Shown piece after piece: positions 44,346 through 54,500 of a stretch of DNA of 64,000 nucleotides (positions are counted from its first letter, which is position 1; each line of letters begins with the position of its first letter). The DNA is taken from NCBI RefSeq assembly GCF_910594005.1, contig NC_057819.1, forward strand, positions 123,043,669 through 123,107,668, given 5' to 3'. The notes under the pieces are model-generated. The model saw only the letters and a program-made list of their open reading frames with translations, searched no databases and was not told where the DNA came from. The position numbers and the translations under genes are program-made. Origin of the DNA: Cervus elaphus. Its lineage: Eukaryota > Chordata > Mammalia > Artiodactyla > Cervidae.

Positions 44346-47300
44346 CAGATGAAAACAAGTTGTGTTCCTGCCAGGAGCCGATCACATCTGCGGGAGGTGA
44401 GAAAAGATGTAGGCCGTGTCCTTCTCTGATGGGCAGGATGGCGGATTCTAGGATGTTTGGGAAGGGTGGGAGGCATTGCCTCCTTCCCCGCCAGCCCTGG
44501 GTGTCACCAGGGGCCCCTGTCCTTTTCTGTTGAGGGAGACAGGACTGGTAAAGGTTCTCCCTGAACAATGGTCGTTGGCCTGGCAAGTCTAGGGTGCTGG
44601 GTCAGTCTTGCTTTTTCTCTGAAAACGGATGCAGTCTGCCTTAGGAGTCCTGCAGAGTCAGGCTGGAAACACTCATTCAAGTAGGCCCCGCTGATCCTGA
44701 GGTTGAGGTGGCTTACGATAGAGAGCGCCTGAAAGCTCAATCTAAGCAGTGGAAGGGGGCAAGGGACACTGTCAAGGGAACTTGGAACCTAAGAAAATAA
44801 AAGCTTTTCCAAGCTTGAACCTAAGAAAAGCTTTTCCAAGCTCTGCAGTGGCATCAGGTGCCCACAGCTGTGTGGTGAGCTTATTTCAAGCCTTTCTCTG
44901 GGCTCGGAGCGGCTCACTCTCCGTCAGCAAAGTGACAGAACCGTTCTTTGGCTGCTCTTTCTGCTTCTAGATGCTGGGGAGGGCCTTGTCCCCAGCCCTG
45001 GAGATTTGAGTAGGCTGAGTAGAAGCTGAAATGTGTCTGAACTTCAGAATTGATGGAAATGCCTAGAGAGCGCTGGCTCCAGGCTCCATCCCTTCAATAT
45101 GGTACAGCACATAGAGGGGCAGTTTGGAGGCCAGCCTGTCCTCTTTATGCCCGAATTGGGCCCTTCCAGGTCTCTTGAGGGTGTGGAGTGGGGATGGGAG
45201 CCTCTGAGGATGGGCCGTCAGGATAGCAGAATGTGCAGTCACGGAGCTGTGGCCTGCCCACCCCAGACGGTTCGGTTTACGGCCTTGATTCCTGTGTCTT
45301 GCAGTGGCCTCTTGCCGTGCTGACCAAGCTGGCTAGGTGTGACTGAATCTTCTGTTCCCACCAGAGCTGGTCTGGGCTCCTGGTGAGGAGGGTGAAGGGA
45401 GGGGCTCCAGCACCGTCCGTCAGGGCCCACAGCACCCCATCCAGGCCCATAGCTTCCATGGGCTGGACCCCAGCAGGCGTGGTGGAGACTCTCCAGGGGG
45501 CCTGGGCTGGCCTCAGGACACAGAGCTTGACGAATGAGCCGCACTCCTGACTGGCTCAGTTCTGGGAGCTGGGGCTTGGGGAAGGGGCAGCCAATAGAGG
45601 GAAGAGGGGCGGAAGGGAAGGCGGAACATTACCACCCCCACCCCAGGACGCTACTCAGAACACTCTCCTCTGCTCACCCCAATTCTCTTCCTCAGGTCCT
45701 TTTTGTCCTAGAGCGCTGGCCCCATCAGCTCCACACTCCTCCCATCCATCCTCAGGGCTGGGCCAGGGGCTGCGTGGGGGCCCTAGGGCCTCAGGCTAGT
45801 GTGGAGGGAGCGGGGGAGGTGTGGCTTTGGAGACCCATCTGACATCCCCCCTGGGGCAGCAGGGGGATACATTCTTGACACCTAGGTGGCCCTGTGAATA
45901 TTTGTTGGGGAAGGGCAGGTAGCACCCCCAGTGTACCCAGAGGGAAGCCTCATCAATTCTCAGCGGAGCCACTGGGCATGCCGGGGGCCCCTGGATGGAG
46001 ATGCTGGGGCGGCTTCCTAGGTCCTGAGGCATCACCAGGCAGGGGAGAGCCAGGCCCCTGAGGCAGACAGGGGTGTGGAATCTGGCTCCACCGTGTCCAG
46101 CTCAGGCCTGTGCGTGTCCCCACATTCGGAGCCCTTTCACTTCCAGTGGGGAGGGTGTAGAGGCAGCGGCATGCTGGGCAGTGTGAGGAGCTCAGCCCGG
46201 GGCTCTGTCGGTCAGTCCCTTCCTGCCTGGGCAGTGGCGTGTGGCCCATGGAAAAGACCCTGGCCCACCTGTGGGTCCAGACATCCCTCACTACCTCCCA
46301 CCAACCTCCCCCGATCTCCTCAGTGGCAAGAGTCGGGGACCCCGTTTCACAGACAAGGATTCTGCGGTCCCGGGCTGTGCTCCCACTGGCCACCCCGCCT
46401 GGCCCACCTCTACTCATCCTTCTCTCCGGAGGCCTGAGCCACTCTGACCCCGGGGGCTTTGGGTGAGGGCTCGCCTTGATGATCCCCAGCCTGTCTGTCT
46501 CCCTGGAGCTCATGTACCAGCAGCCCTGTTCCTGTCACCGTCCTGGGTCTCAGCAGGTGGCCTGACTTTCAGAGCAGAAATGGCTTGGGGGGGTGCTGAC
46601 TTGTCATGGGGAGTGCTGGGGAAGGGGAGGGGGTGGCGGCAGAGGGTGGGTGGCAGGAAGAATGGAGGTCAAGACCCCAGCTTCTCTCTGGGAGGCAAGG
46701 GAGCCCTTAGGGTCACCCTTCTTGGTGTCATCTTGGCCCACTTCCTCACCCAGGGGTCCCAGAGGTGGGTCCCTCCATGCCTGGCAGGGTCTCTTGAAGC
46801 TGCACAGACTTGGGAGGCCACTAGGAACCTGACCAGCCACTGGCCTTTGGCCGGCTGAGTGCCTGGAAGAACCCTTGATGGCTAGGCCGCAGAACCGAGA
46901 TCCCCTGTCCCCAGCCTGGGTCTGCTCCCCACCCAGCCCCCAGCCACCTCGCCCCAGCCGGGCAAGATCAATTAAAGCCCCTGTCCCCAATTGGTTTGTG
47001 GTATTAAAAACGAATTGCGATCAGCTGGGTTGTCATTTCTACCTGATAAAACATCACTTTTATTGATCTCACTCACCCAATGCCATCACTTATCTTGCTT
47101 CAGCATTTCACATAATGGCTCGTTTGTCTTGATCCAAGTGCAGTCTCGCATGTTTAACCCTTGGGGCTCTGTGGCCTCTCATGTGCCCCTGCCCCCACCC
47201 TCCGTCCCTTGCCAGGCCCTGTTTTGGTGGGCAGGAGGTTCTAGAAGGCAAGAGCCGCACGGTGTTAAGGCAGGAAGAGGGAGGAGTTGGGGGAGGGGGG

Positions 47301-49144
47301 GAGAAAGTAGGAGGGCTGGGGGCGGACCCTAGTGGTCCTCACCTGTGTCGCTGTAGTTCCCTGCCTCCCGGCTCACCCCCACTGGCCCCCGTTTCTGTGC
47401 CGATTGACAACCCTCCCAGGTTTCTGGTCTGCAGGACCCCCTCACCCTCTAGCCCAGACCTGAACTCCTGTCCCCACACCAGTCCCTTAGGGTCTTTCTC
47501 TGGGTGCCGGTGTCTCCCCAAGGTGCTGGTTGTCTGACTGTGGGGTCGCAGAGGGAGGCGTCTCAGTCTGATTTCGGACTCCGCCTAGAGACTTCTGTGT
47601 GTCCCATCTCCAGCAGACAGTGCAGACCCGTCCTGCACTCGGGCTCTGGCCCTGGCCACAGTCCAGCTATTGCTTCTGCCCCTCTGTACCTCCTGGCCAC
47701 CAGCCAGCCATGTTCCTCACCTCCCTGTTCCCTGCCATGGTCCTGCCTGGACTCTGCCCCAGCACATAACCAATACACTTTCAAGCCCACAGGGGTCTCT
47801 GTCTGCTTCCCCCAGCCCCCCTTCCCCCACTACAGTGGGCCTCTGAGCCAGAAACTGTGGTCAGCTAGCACTCCCCTGCTCAGACCCCTTCTGCCGCTCA
47901 TCCTAGTCCCCAAGGCCTCCTCTGGGCTCGCCCTCTCCTCTCCCTCCTGCAGCCCTTGGAAGTGGGCTTCCCTCCTGAGCAGCTGGAAACCTGCGCCTGC
48001 ACAGAGTGGGGGCTGCTGACTCATGAACTCGGTGAATCTAAGGGCCAGGTTGTCTGCCTTCAGGCATGGCTGAGCCTGGGAGCTCGGGCTGATTGTCCCA
48101 ACTTCTTGCGGCCCCAGGCCTCCTGCTCAGGAGCCCCGTTCTCATCGGATTCCTTGATGGGCTTGGACCGGCCCTAGGGAAGAACTTGTCAGGCCTCACC
48201 TGTCACACCTGGCTGGTCACACGGCCTTGGGCCTTCTGCACCCCAGGGAGGGGTCTGCTTTCTCTGAATGAATCATCCCGTGGAGGAAATGAGAAAGGGG
48301 AACAGGGCGTGGTCAGGGCTGGCCTGCGGTAGCCCCAGAGTGGATGGGCTGGCAGCGTGTGTGTGCACCTGTGCGAATGGCCCACAGCTCCTGACACCCC
48401 TGGGGGGGGTCACAGCCCCACTACCCACACTTCTCTGCCCTGACCTGAGCTCCCCTCATCGGGGTCCCAGTTTCAGCTGAAGGGGTCCTCCCCAGGAGGT
48501 CTTAGAGGTGGAGGGAAAACAGCGCCACCCCCCCAGGTAGGGTTCCTGGGGGGCCCTCAGGGCTGCAGCCTCACTGAGCGGAGCTCTCTGGAGGGGGGGG
48601 CGCACATTGAGATGTACCCTTGCCCAACATCCCCCAGGCCCTGATGGGGGCTAACCATCCATTGAACAATCAGGACTGCTGTTTGAGTGTAACTCATGCA
48701 TAGCTGAAAATATTTGTCAAATGAGTAAATTCATGCCTTCTGTGAGGAGAGTGCTGTCCGGTCTGCCCAGACCCCTCCCCTCCACTTTGGGGACCCCCTT
48801 TTCCCCCATGCCTGTACCTTCCCCTCCTCCCTTCCAGGGGCACCCAGCCTGGCCACATGTTCAGGCTGGACATCTGACCCACCTTGGGAGAGATCTATCA
48901 AGAGAGGGACCCTTGTCCTGGGTGGGGGGGTCTCAAAGCCAAGGCCACTCCAAAGCCATTTTGGCTGCATGTGCCTCTCAAAGGCCCAGCCCCCCCAATT
49001 CTGGCTCTTCTAGGCTGCTGCAGGGTAGGCCTCGCCGTTGCCCCAGTCCCTTGTCTGCTGAGACCCCAGCCTCTGGGGCCTCCAGGGAGTCCCCTTGGAA
49101 CACACACATTGGACGCTGGGGTGCAGTTAGGATTCTGGACCACT
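44346..49144. other. GC-rich intergenic upstream of the BAHCC1 3' end
   Basis: Largely unique sequence without ruminant SINEs. A 30-bp unit is imperfectly doubled at 44787-44842 (CTAAGAAAA..AGCTTTTCCAAGCT). An AT-rich island at 46965-47075 is a conserved-element candidate. G runs occur at 48592-48600. No exon recognised on either strand. Confidence 0.4.
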
Positions 49145-49169
49145 GAAAACCTGTACAATAGTTTATATA

Positions 49170-49175
49170 TTTATT
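49170..49175 (-). terminator. BAHCC1: BAHCC1 polyadenylation signal (candidate)
   Basis: TTTATT on the plus strand, i.e. AATAAA on the minus strand, followed downstream by a GT-rich TTGTACAGGTTTTCAGTGG. Cleavage is expected near 49145-49160. Confidence 0.6.
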
Positions 49176-49190
49176 CTTAAGCAAGTTATC

Positions 49191-49196
49191 AATAAA
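49191..49196 (+). terminator. plus-strand polyadenylation signal (candidate)
   Basis: AATAAA on the plus strand, 16 bases from the BAHCC1 signal, with a TTTGTTTGTTTGTTTTT stretch about 60 bases on. No plus-strand transcript is known from the sequence. Confidence 0.3.
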
Positions 49197-50792
49197 AAAT
49201 TTAATACTAAAATGCCTTTACATAGAGTTTGCTGTTCATAAAACCTTTGCATTTTTTTTTGTTTGTTTGTTTTTAGTGTTTACATTGAAAAAAAAATCAA
49301 CCATCCTCTTAGTTTACACATTTACATGAGTCGTGCTTTTGCCAGGTTTAACCACGGTGGGAGGCCGCGCTGTCCGCGCACACGCGGACAGAGGGGATGA
49401 GAAGAGAAAAGCAAAGGACAGAAGTCCACAGACGAGGGAGAATAACCAACAGGAGGGCGGGAGGGCCAAGAAAAGGCTGCCTGTTTTGTTCGTTCCTGCC
49501 TTGCAGACTGGGGTTGGAAGTAGCCTCAGGTTCTACTGTCCATGGCTGGCCCTTCCCCACATGCGCCTTGGAAGCTGGCTGTGTCCTCTCCACGGCATCT
49601 TTCCACTTCCCCAGCCGCCAGCAGGACCTTGGCGGCCGTCTCCAGGACGACCACCAGGAATGAAATATTGCACTCGAGCCGAGACAAAGGGGAGAGTTGG
49701 GGTGGGAGAGGAAAGCTGGGGTGCAGGGGAACCCCTCCCTGTCCCTGTACTTTCCTTGGAGCCGCCAGGAGCGGGGGAGGGGCCCTCCGGGTGGGCGGGG
49801 TGATTTCCTGGTTGGAAAGAAAAGCGGGCCCAGGCACCCGCCGACTCATTTCCCAGGTACCTGGTGTGGGTCTGTGGGTCACACAAGAGCCCGTGCTAAG
49901 GAGCAGTGGCTAACGTGGGGGGCCTTCCTGGGGCTCTCAGTGAGGCCAGGGGACCCTTAGCGTGACATGGGAGCATGGATCCCTCAGTGCGGTTTTTGGG
50001 GGGGAGGGAAGGGCTGTTGGGTCACGGGCCTGGTTTGCCCTGCCTGTCCCTCTTGGCCTCAGAAAAAGTGAAGGGGTGACATGTTCTCCGGGATTACTGG
50101 GGTGGTGCTGAGGGTCTGGGACACGCATGCGGCACAACAGTAATTATGGTGCTGGGCAGAGCAGCGCTCCTTGTACCCGAGGCTGGGGTGTGGGCAGGAG
50201 GAACCCTGCTCTGGGCCCCAAGCACTAGCCTGCCAGGTCATCGGCCCTGCCAAGCGGCTGCAGAAAAGGCCTGCAAAACTCCACGTGAGTTGGGGAGGGC
50301 CAGTTCCTTTCCTGCTCAGTGGAGGCTGGGCAAGATGGTCATTGAAACGGAAATCGGAAATAACTTGGAATATTCAGGAAATCAAATCAAAACATCATCC
50401 TTTCATATTGATAGTTTAAAACATTTGTTCATTTTTGCTTTGTTTTAAATAGAGGTAAGATACATATGGCTGCAGTCACAGTCTTGGGCTGGGGAGCCTG
50501 CTTCTGGCGTCCCTCCTACCCCGCAAGGGACCCTCATCATCGACCTCCCCCAATACATTTTTCCCCAGGAGATGAATTAAAAGGAAATAAACTCGAGTGT
50601 GACTTCCATCTTAGACAGTCCCCCCAAGAGGTCAGCAGGTATAATCTAGGGTTCTGTCTGATCCCTCCTGTGGCCTCTGGCCCCTCGGACCACGCCCCAC
50701 CTGCCTCTGTTGTTACAGACACCCCAGTTGGAACTCAGCTAGGCTGAGGAAAACAGTGCATTTTCAAAGAAGACCCCCCAGAACAAAATCTC

Positions 50793-50842
50793 TACACACA
50801 CACATACACAGACACACACACACACTCACCCACACACACCCT
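50793..50842. repeat. BAHCC1: CA-rich microsatellite
   Basis: Interrupted (CA)n with TACACAGA and TCACC breaks, inside the inferred BAHCC1 3' UTR. Confidence 0.85.
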
Positions 50843-51142
50843 TGTCACGCGTGTGGGGAAAAAAAAAATCCTTTTCCACTTTTTTTCCATAAAACTTCCC
50901 CGCAAGGAATACAATATTTACATAGAGAAATAAATAGACAACACACCTGATTTCTGCTTTCCCTGGTGGGAGACAGTCGGAGGTACTAGGGAAAATATGG
51001 CTTGGATTCTAATCTCTCATGAACTGCCGATGCGGGAAAACAGAGAGGGCCGGCGGATCCCAGTTGGGGGCACAGCTGACCCTCCGCAGCAGACGGATGG
51101 GACTGGGTTCCGACGCCTAAAAGCTCTCTCGCTTTCCAGGGA

Positions 51143-51168
51143 AAATAATAATAATAATAATAATAAAA
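51143..51168. repeat. BAHCC1: (AAT)n microsatellite
   Basis: Eight AAT units about 170 bases past the BAHCC1 stop codon. In the message it reads as (TTA)n. Confidence 0.9.
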
Positions 51169-51333
51169 AGCCTGGATCTTGCCTTGGTGGGTTTGCATAT
51201 TTGCTCAGACTCGCCCCTCCGAGGTGTGGGCCAGCCTCCTACTCAGAGGCGTGGGGCTGCGTCCTCTCGTGCCTGTGGCTTGCACGCCGGGCACCGCTGG
51301 GCGGGTGGGTCACCTGCGGCCGTCCGCGCAGAG

Positions 51334-51540
51334 TCAGCACAGAATGGGCACGCCGTCGGCCGTCACCAGGCGCCCCGTGGTGGGGTCGTAGGTGCCCGCC
51401 AGGTAGTAGAGGTCCCGTCGGTCCTGGTACTTGCGGCTCCGTGTCATCTGCTCGTACTGCTCGCGCCCTACGACCTGGCACTTGTGGGAGATGGTCTGCA
51501 CGTCGTTCTCGTCCTCGTGGCAGGACTGGTACAGCGCGTT
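51334..51540 (-). CDS. BAHCC1: BAHCC1 last coding exon (BAH domain end)
   Basis: Acceptor CCGGCAG. It encodes NALYQSCHEDENDVQTISHK, then CQVVGREQYEQM, and the C-terminus TADGVPILC with TGA at 51334-51336. It completes the BAH fold. Confidence 0.95.
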   Translation of the reverse strand, partial: NALYQSCHEDENDVQTISHKCQVVGREQYEQMTRSRKYQDRRDLYYLAGTYDPTTGRLVTADGVPILC

Positions 51541-54500
51541 CTGCCGGGGAGCGGGGAGAGGAGCGCCTGGGGTCAGGTCTGGCGTGGGACAGCACACCCC
51601 ACCCGACCCTGGGACCCTCAGCTCTGGATAAGATTTTAACCGTGTGGCGGGGGAGCCGGCACCTAGAGCCCCGGCGGGTGGGCAGAGTGCAAGAAACACT
51701 TGTTTCTGCACCATCTGCAAACACGGTTCTCAGGGAAGACAGGAGAGTGTGCTGGGGGTGTTTAGGGTCTTAGATCGGTTTGGGCAGGCAGGGACCAGAG
51801 GGTCTGCTGTAGGGGGGCGCTGCTGAGGGTGGGACCTGCTTGGTGCTACATGCTGCCATGGGTCACAGCCCCCCATGAGGTGAAATTGTCACCCACTCCA
51901 CTAGGAGTCATAGAAGTGGTCAGGGAGGGATCCAGGTGGCCTGGCTCGGGGCCTGAGCCCTCAGCCATGTTACTCCCTGTTGGGCCCATGTGACCCTTAG
52001 GAAGAGGCACCTTGAGGTGTGGGTACAGGGAGGGGGGATGTTCATAGGTGATCATTCCCCTTCTTCCGACTGCTGGTGCTAGTTGCTAAGACACCTCTTC
52101 CCAGACCCCCACTCTGAGCCTGCCCAGGCCCCCGGGACCCCTGCCCTCCACCAGGCGGCCCCACCTTCCCGTCGCTCTGCCGCTTCCCCAGTTTGGTCTC
52201 CTCCGGATGGTAGAACCATTTGACCTTCACCACCATGTTGCTGCCCCACGACTCCCACATGCTCTCGATGCGGCCGATGTAGGGCAGGTTGGGCCGCCCG
52301 GCCGACAGGAAGACCGCGCAGTCCCCGATGCGAAGCGTCTCCTTGCCCCGGACGATGGCCTTGTAGAACAGCTTCCTGGCCTTCCCCTTCATGCCACGCC
52401 TCTGCAGGAGACAGCCAGGGGCACAGGGTGGGCAGGGGACACAGGCCGGAATGACAGAGAGCGACAGTGTGCAGGAGAGACAAATGGCAAGTCTTGAGGG
52501 CGCTTGCGCGGGCCAGGCCCACCTACCTGCGTGGGGTTCCCCGACCACTTCCAGAGCTGCCGGGCGGGCAGGAAGGCTGAGATCTTTGGCCGGTTTTCCA
52601 CGGAGGGCAGCCGCTGCCTCCGGGACAGCTCTTTGGCTTTGGAGAAGCTCAGGGCCTCCTTGCGCTTGAGCCGGGGTCTGCTGCTGCTGGGGCCCGCGCC
52701 CGCACCCCCACCGGCCACGGTGGCCCTGGACAGGAAGCAGCGCTGGGCGTGCGGGTGCGGGCCGCCCCCCTTGGAGCGCAGGGCCTCGGGCTGGGCCAGG
52801 AGCGCGGGCACTGGGTGGGTGAGGCATGTCTGCAGCAGCAGGGCGGGGTCCTCCTCGTCTGAGCTGTAGGAAGAGCCCTCGTCGTCCGAGGAGCAGAGGC
52901 TGGAGGTGGACAGGGAGCCAGAGGAGGAGGAGGTGGATGAACCCGAGGACGAGGAGGACACGGACAGGCGGGCGAGGAAGCGGGAGGGCACGCCGGGTGC
53001 CAGGCCAGGCCCGTCTTCCTCCTCGTCTGAGTAGGAGCTGTGGCAGTCGCTGTCACAGGGCAGCGGGTACTCGGCCTGGCCCGCGAACTTGCGCAGCGCC
53101 AGCCCCATGGGCAGCGGGTGGACGGGTGCCCGCCCCTTCCTGTCCTTGCCCACGAGGGCTGGGTGCCCGTAGCTGGGGCTGGGCAGGGGCCTCCCTGGCC
53201 TGGGCCCCGAGTCCTTGTCGCCAGCGTGTAGCGCCTTGCAGTTCTTGCTCTTGGGGGAGGTCACGCCCTCGTGGTCAAGCTTGACCAGGAACTCGCCGCC
53301 TGTCCGCCGCCGCCCGCCCTTCTCAACCTCGGCCTTCTTGGCCCGCAGCAGCTTGTGGGCCCCCCCGGGCAGGCCAGGCCCGGCCCCGCTGACAAAGGGC
53401 GCGTAGGAGCTGGCCAGGCTGCTGAAGGAGTCAGCGCGGAAGCCGTTGCCGAACACGGGTGGCGCCACGCTGTGCATGGGGAACAGGGCCTCGCGGGCCC
53501 GCAGCTTCTTGGCGCTGCCGTTGAGCTGGAAGAGGTTCTGCAGCACTCCTGGCCCCTTGCTGCCTGCCGCGGCCACCGCCTTCCGCTTGGTCTGCGCCAC
53601 CGCCGACCAGCTCAGCAGCGGGCTGCCCCGGCGGCCCAAGAAGTGGTCTGAGGCCCCCGCGGGGGGCTTGGCACCAGAGGTCAGGAGCTCTGTTTTGCCT
53701 GGGGAGAGGCCAGGTAGAGTCAGAGAAACCACCCTCCCACCCTTCCTTCCCCCCCACTCCTGAGGGAGTTCCCCACCCGAGGTCCTGTGAGTACCAGCTT
53801 TGTCTTTGCCTGTGGATTTCTTCCCGGAGGTCTTTGAGGCTTCGGACCCGTCACGAGCCTTAGGAGACAGGCTGGGAGCGGTGGCCTCACTGGGCGGGGG
53901 CGCCTCACAGGAAGATTTCTTGGTCCTCCGGCAGCTGCTGGACACCAGCAGGGCTGGCGAGGGCTCGGTGCCTGCAGGGTGGACCAGTGGCCTCAGCGCT
54001 GTGCTGCCAGGGTGACCTCTTCCCCATGAGCCTCCTCTTGGGAGATCAGGGAGCTAATGTCTGGACCCAGGAGAAGCCCGCCCGAACTCCAGCCATATGG
54101 GCTGATCCAGGAAGGAAGGACGCCACCCTGGAGGGCCCTGGGGCTCACACTGGATCTTGAAGTCTGGAGGCAGCAGCCTGATGTTGGAGACAGCAATGTG
54201 GCCAGTGTCCCCGTCGTCGAACTCCACCACCACGGAGTCCAGGTCCTCTTCCTCATCACTGGAGGTGCCTGGAGATAGGGCCCACCTGAGCACACCGCCC
54301 TCCGCTCCGGGCCCAAGAAGCTCTCCCCAGTGGCCAGGTGGCCAGGACAGGAGAATGATGGGATGGGCTCCGGAGCGCCTGACAAATGATGCTGGGACAT
54401 TCTGCTCCCTGATCACATTTGACCTTGGAGCTGCTGTGGCAGCTGGGAGCAGCCCGCCTCCCCTCCACCTCCTGAAGTGCCGCCAGAGAGGCAATATTAC

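Larger units (their letters stand above)
49145..51333 (-). other. BAHCC1: BAHCC1 3' UTR (inferred)
   Basis: From the stop codon at 51334-51336 down to the first minus-strand AATAAA (49170-49175) there are about 2.2 kb with no interspersed repeats, AT-rich patches typical of 3' UTRs, an AAT microsatellite and a CA-rich tract. The extent is inferred; no earlier canonical signal was noticed on this strand. Confidence 0.6.

Noticed and set aside
51997..53650. Long plus-strand frames opposite the BAHCC1 exons
   Set aside because: They are antisense shadows of a GC-rich coding exon with biased codons.
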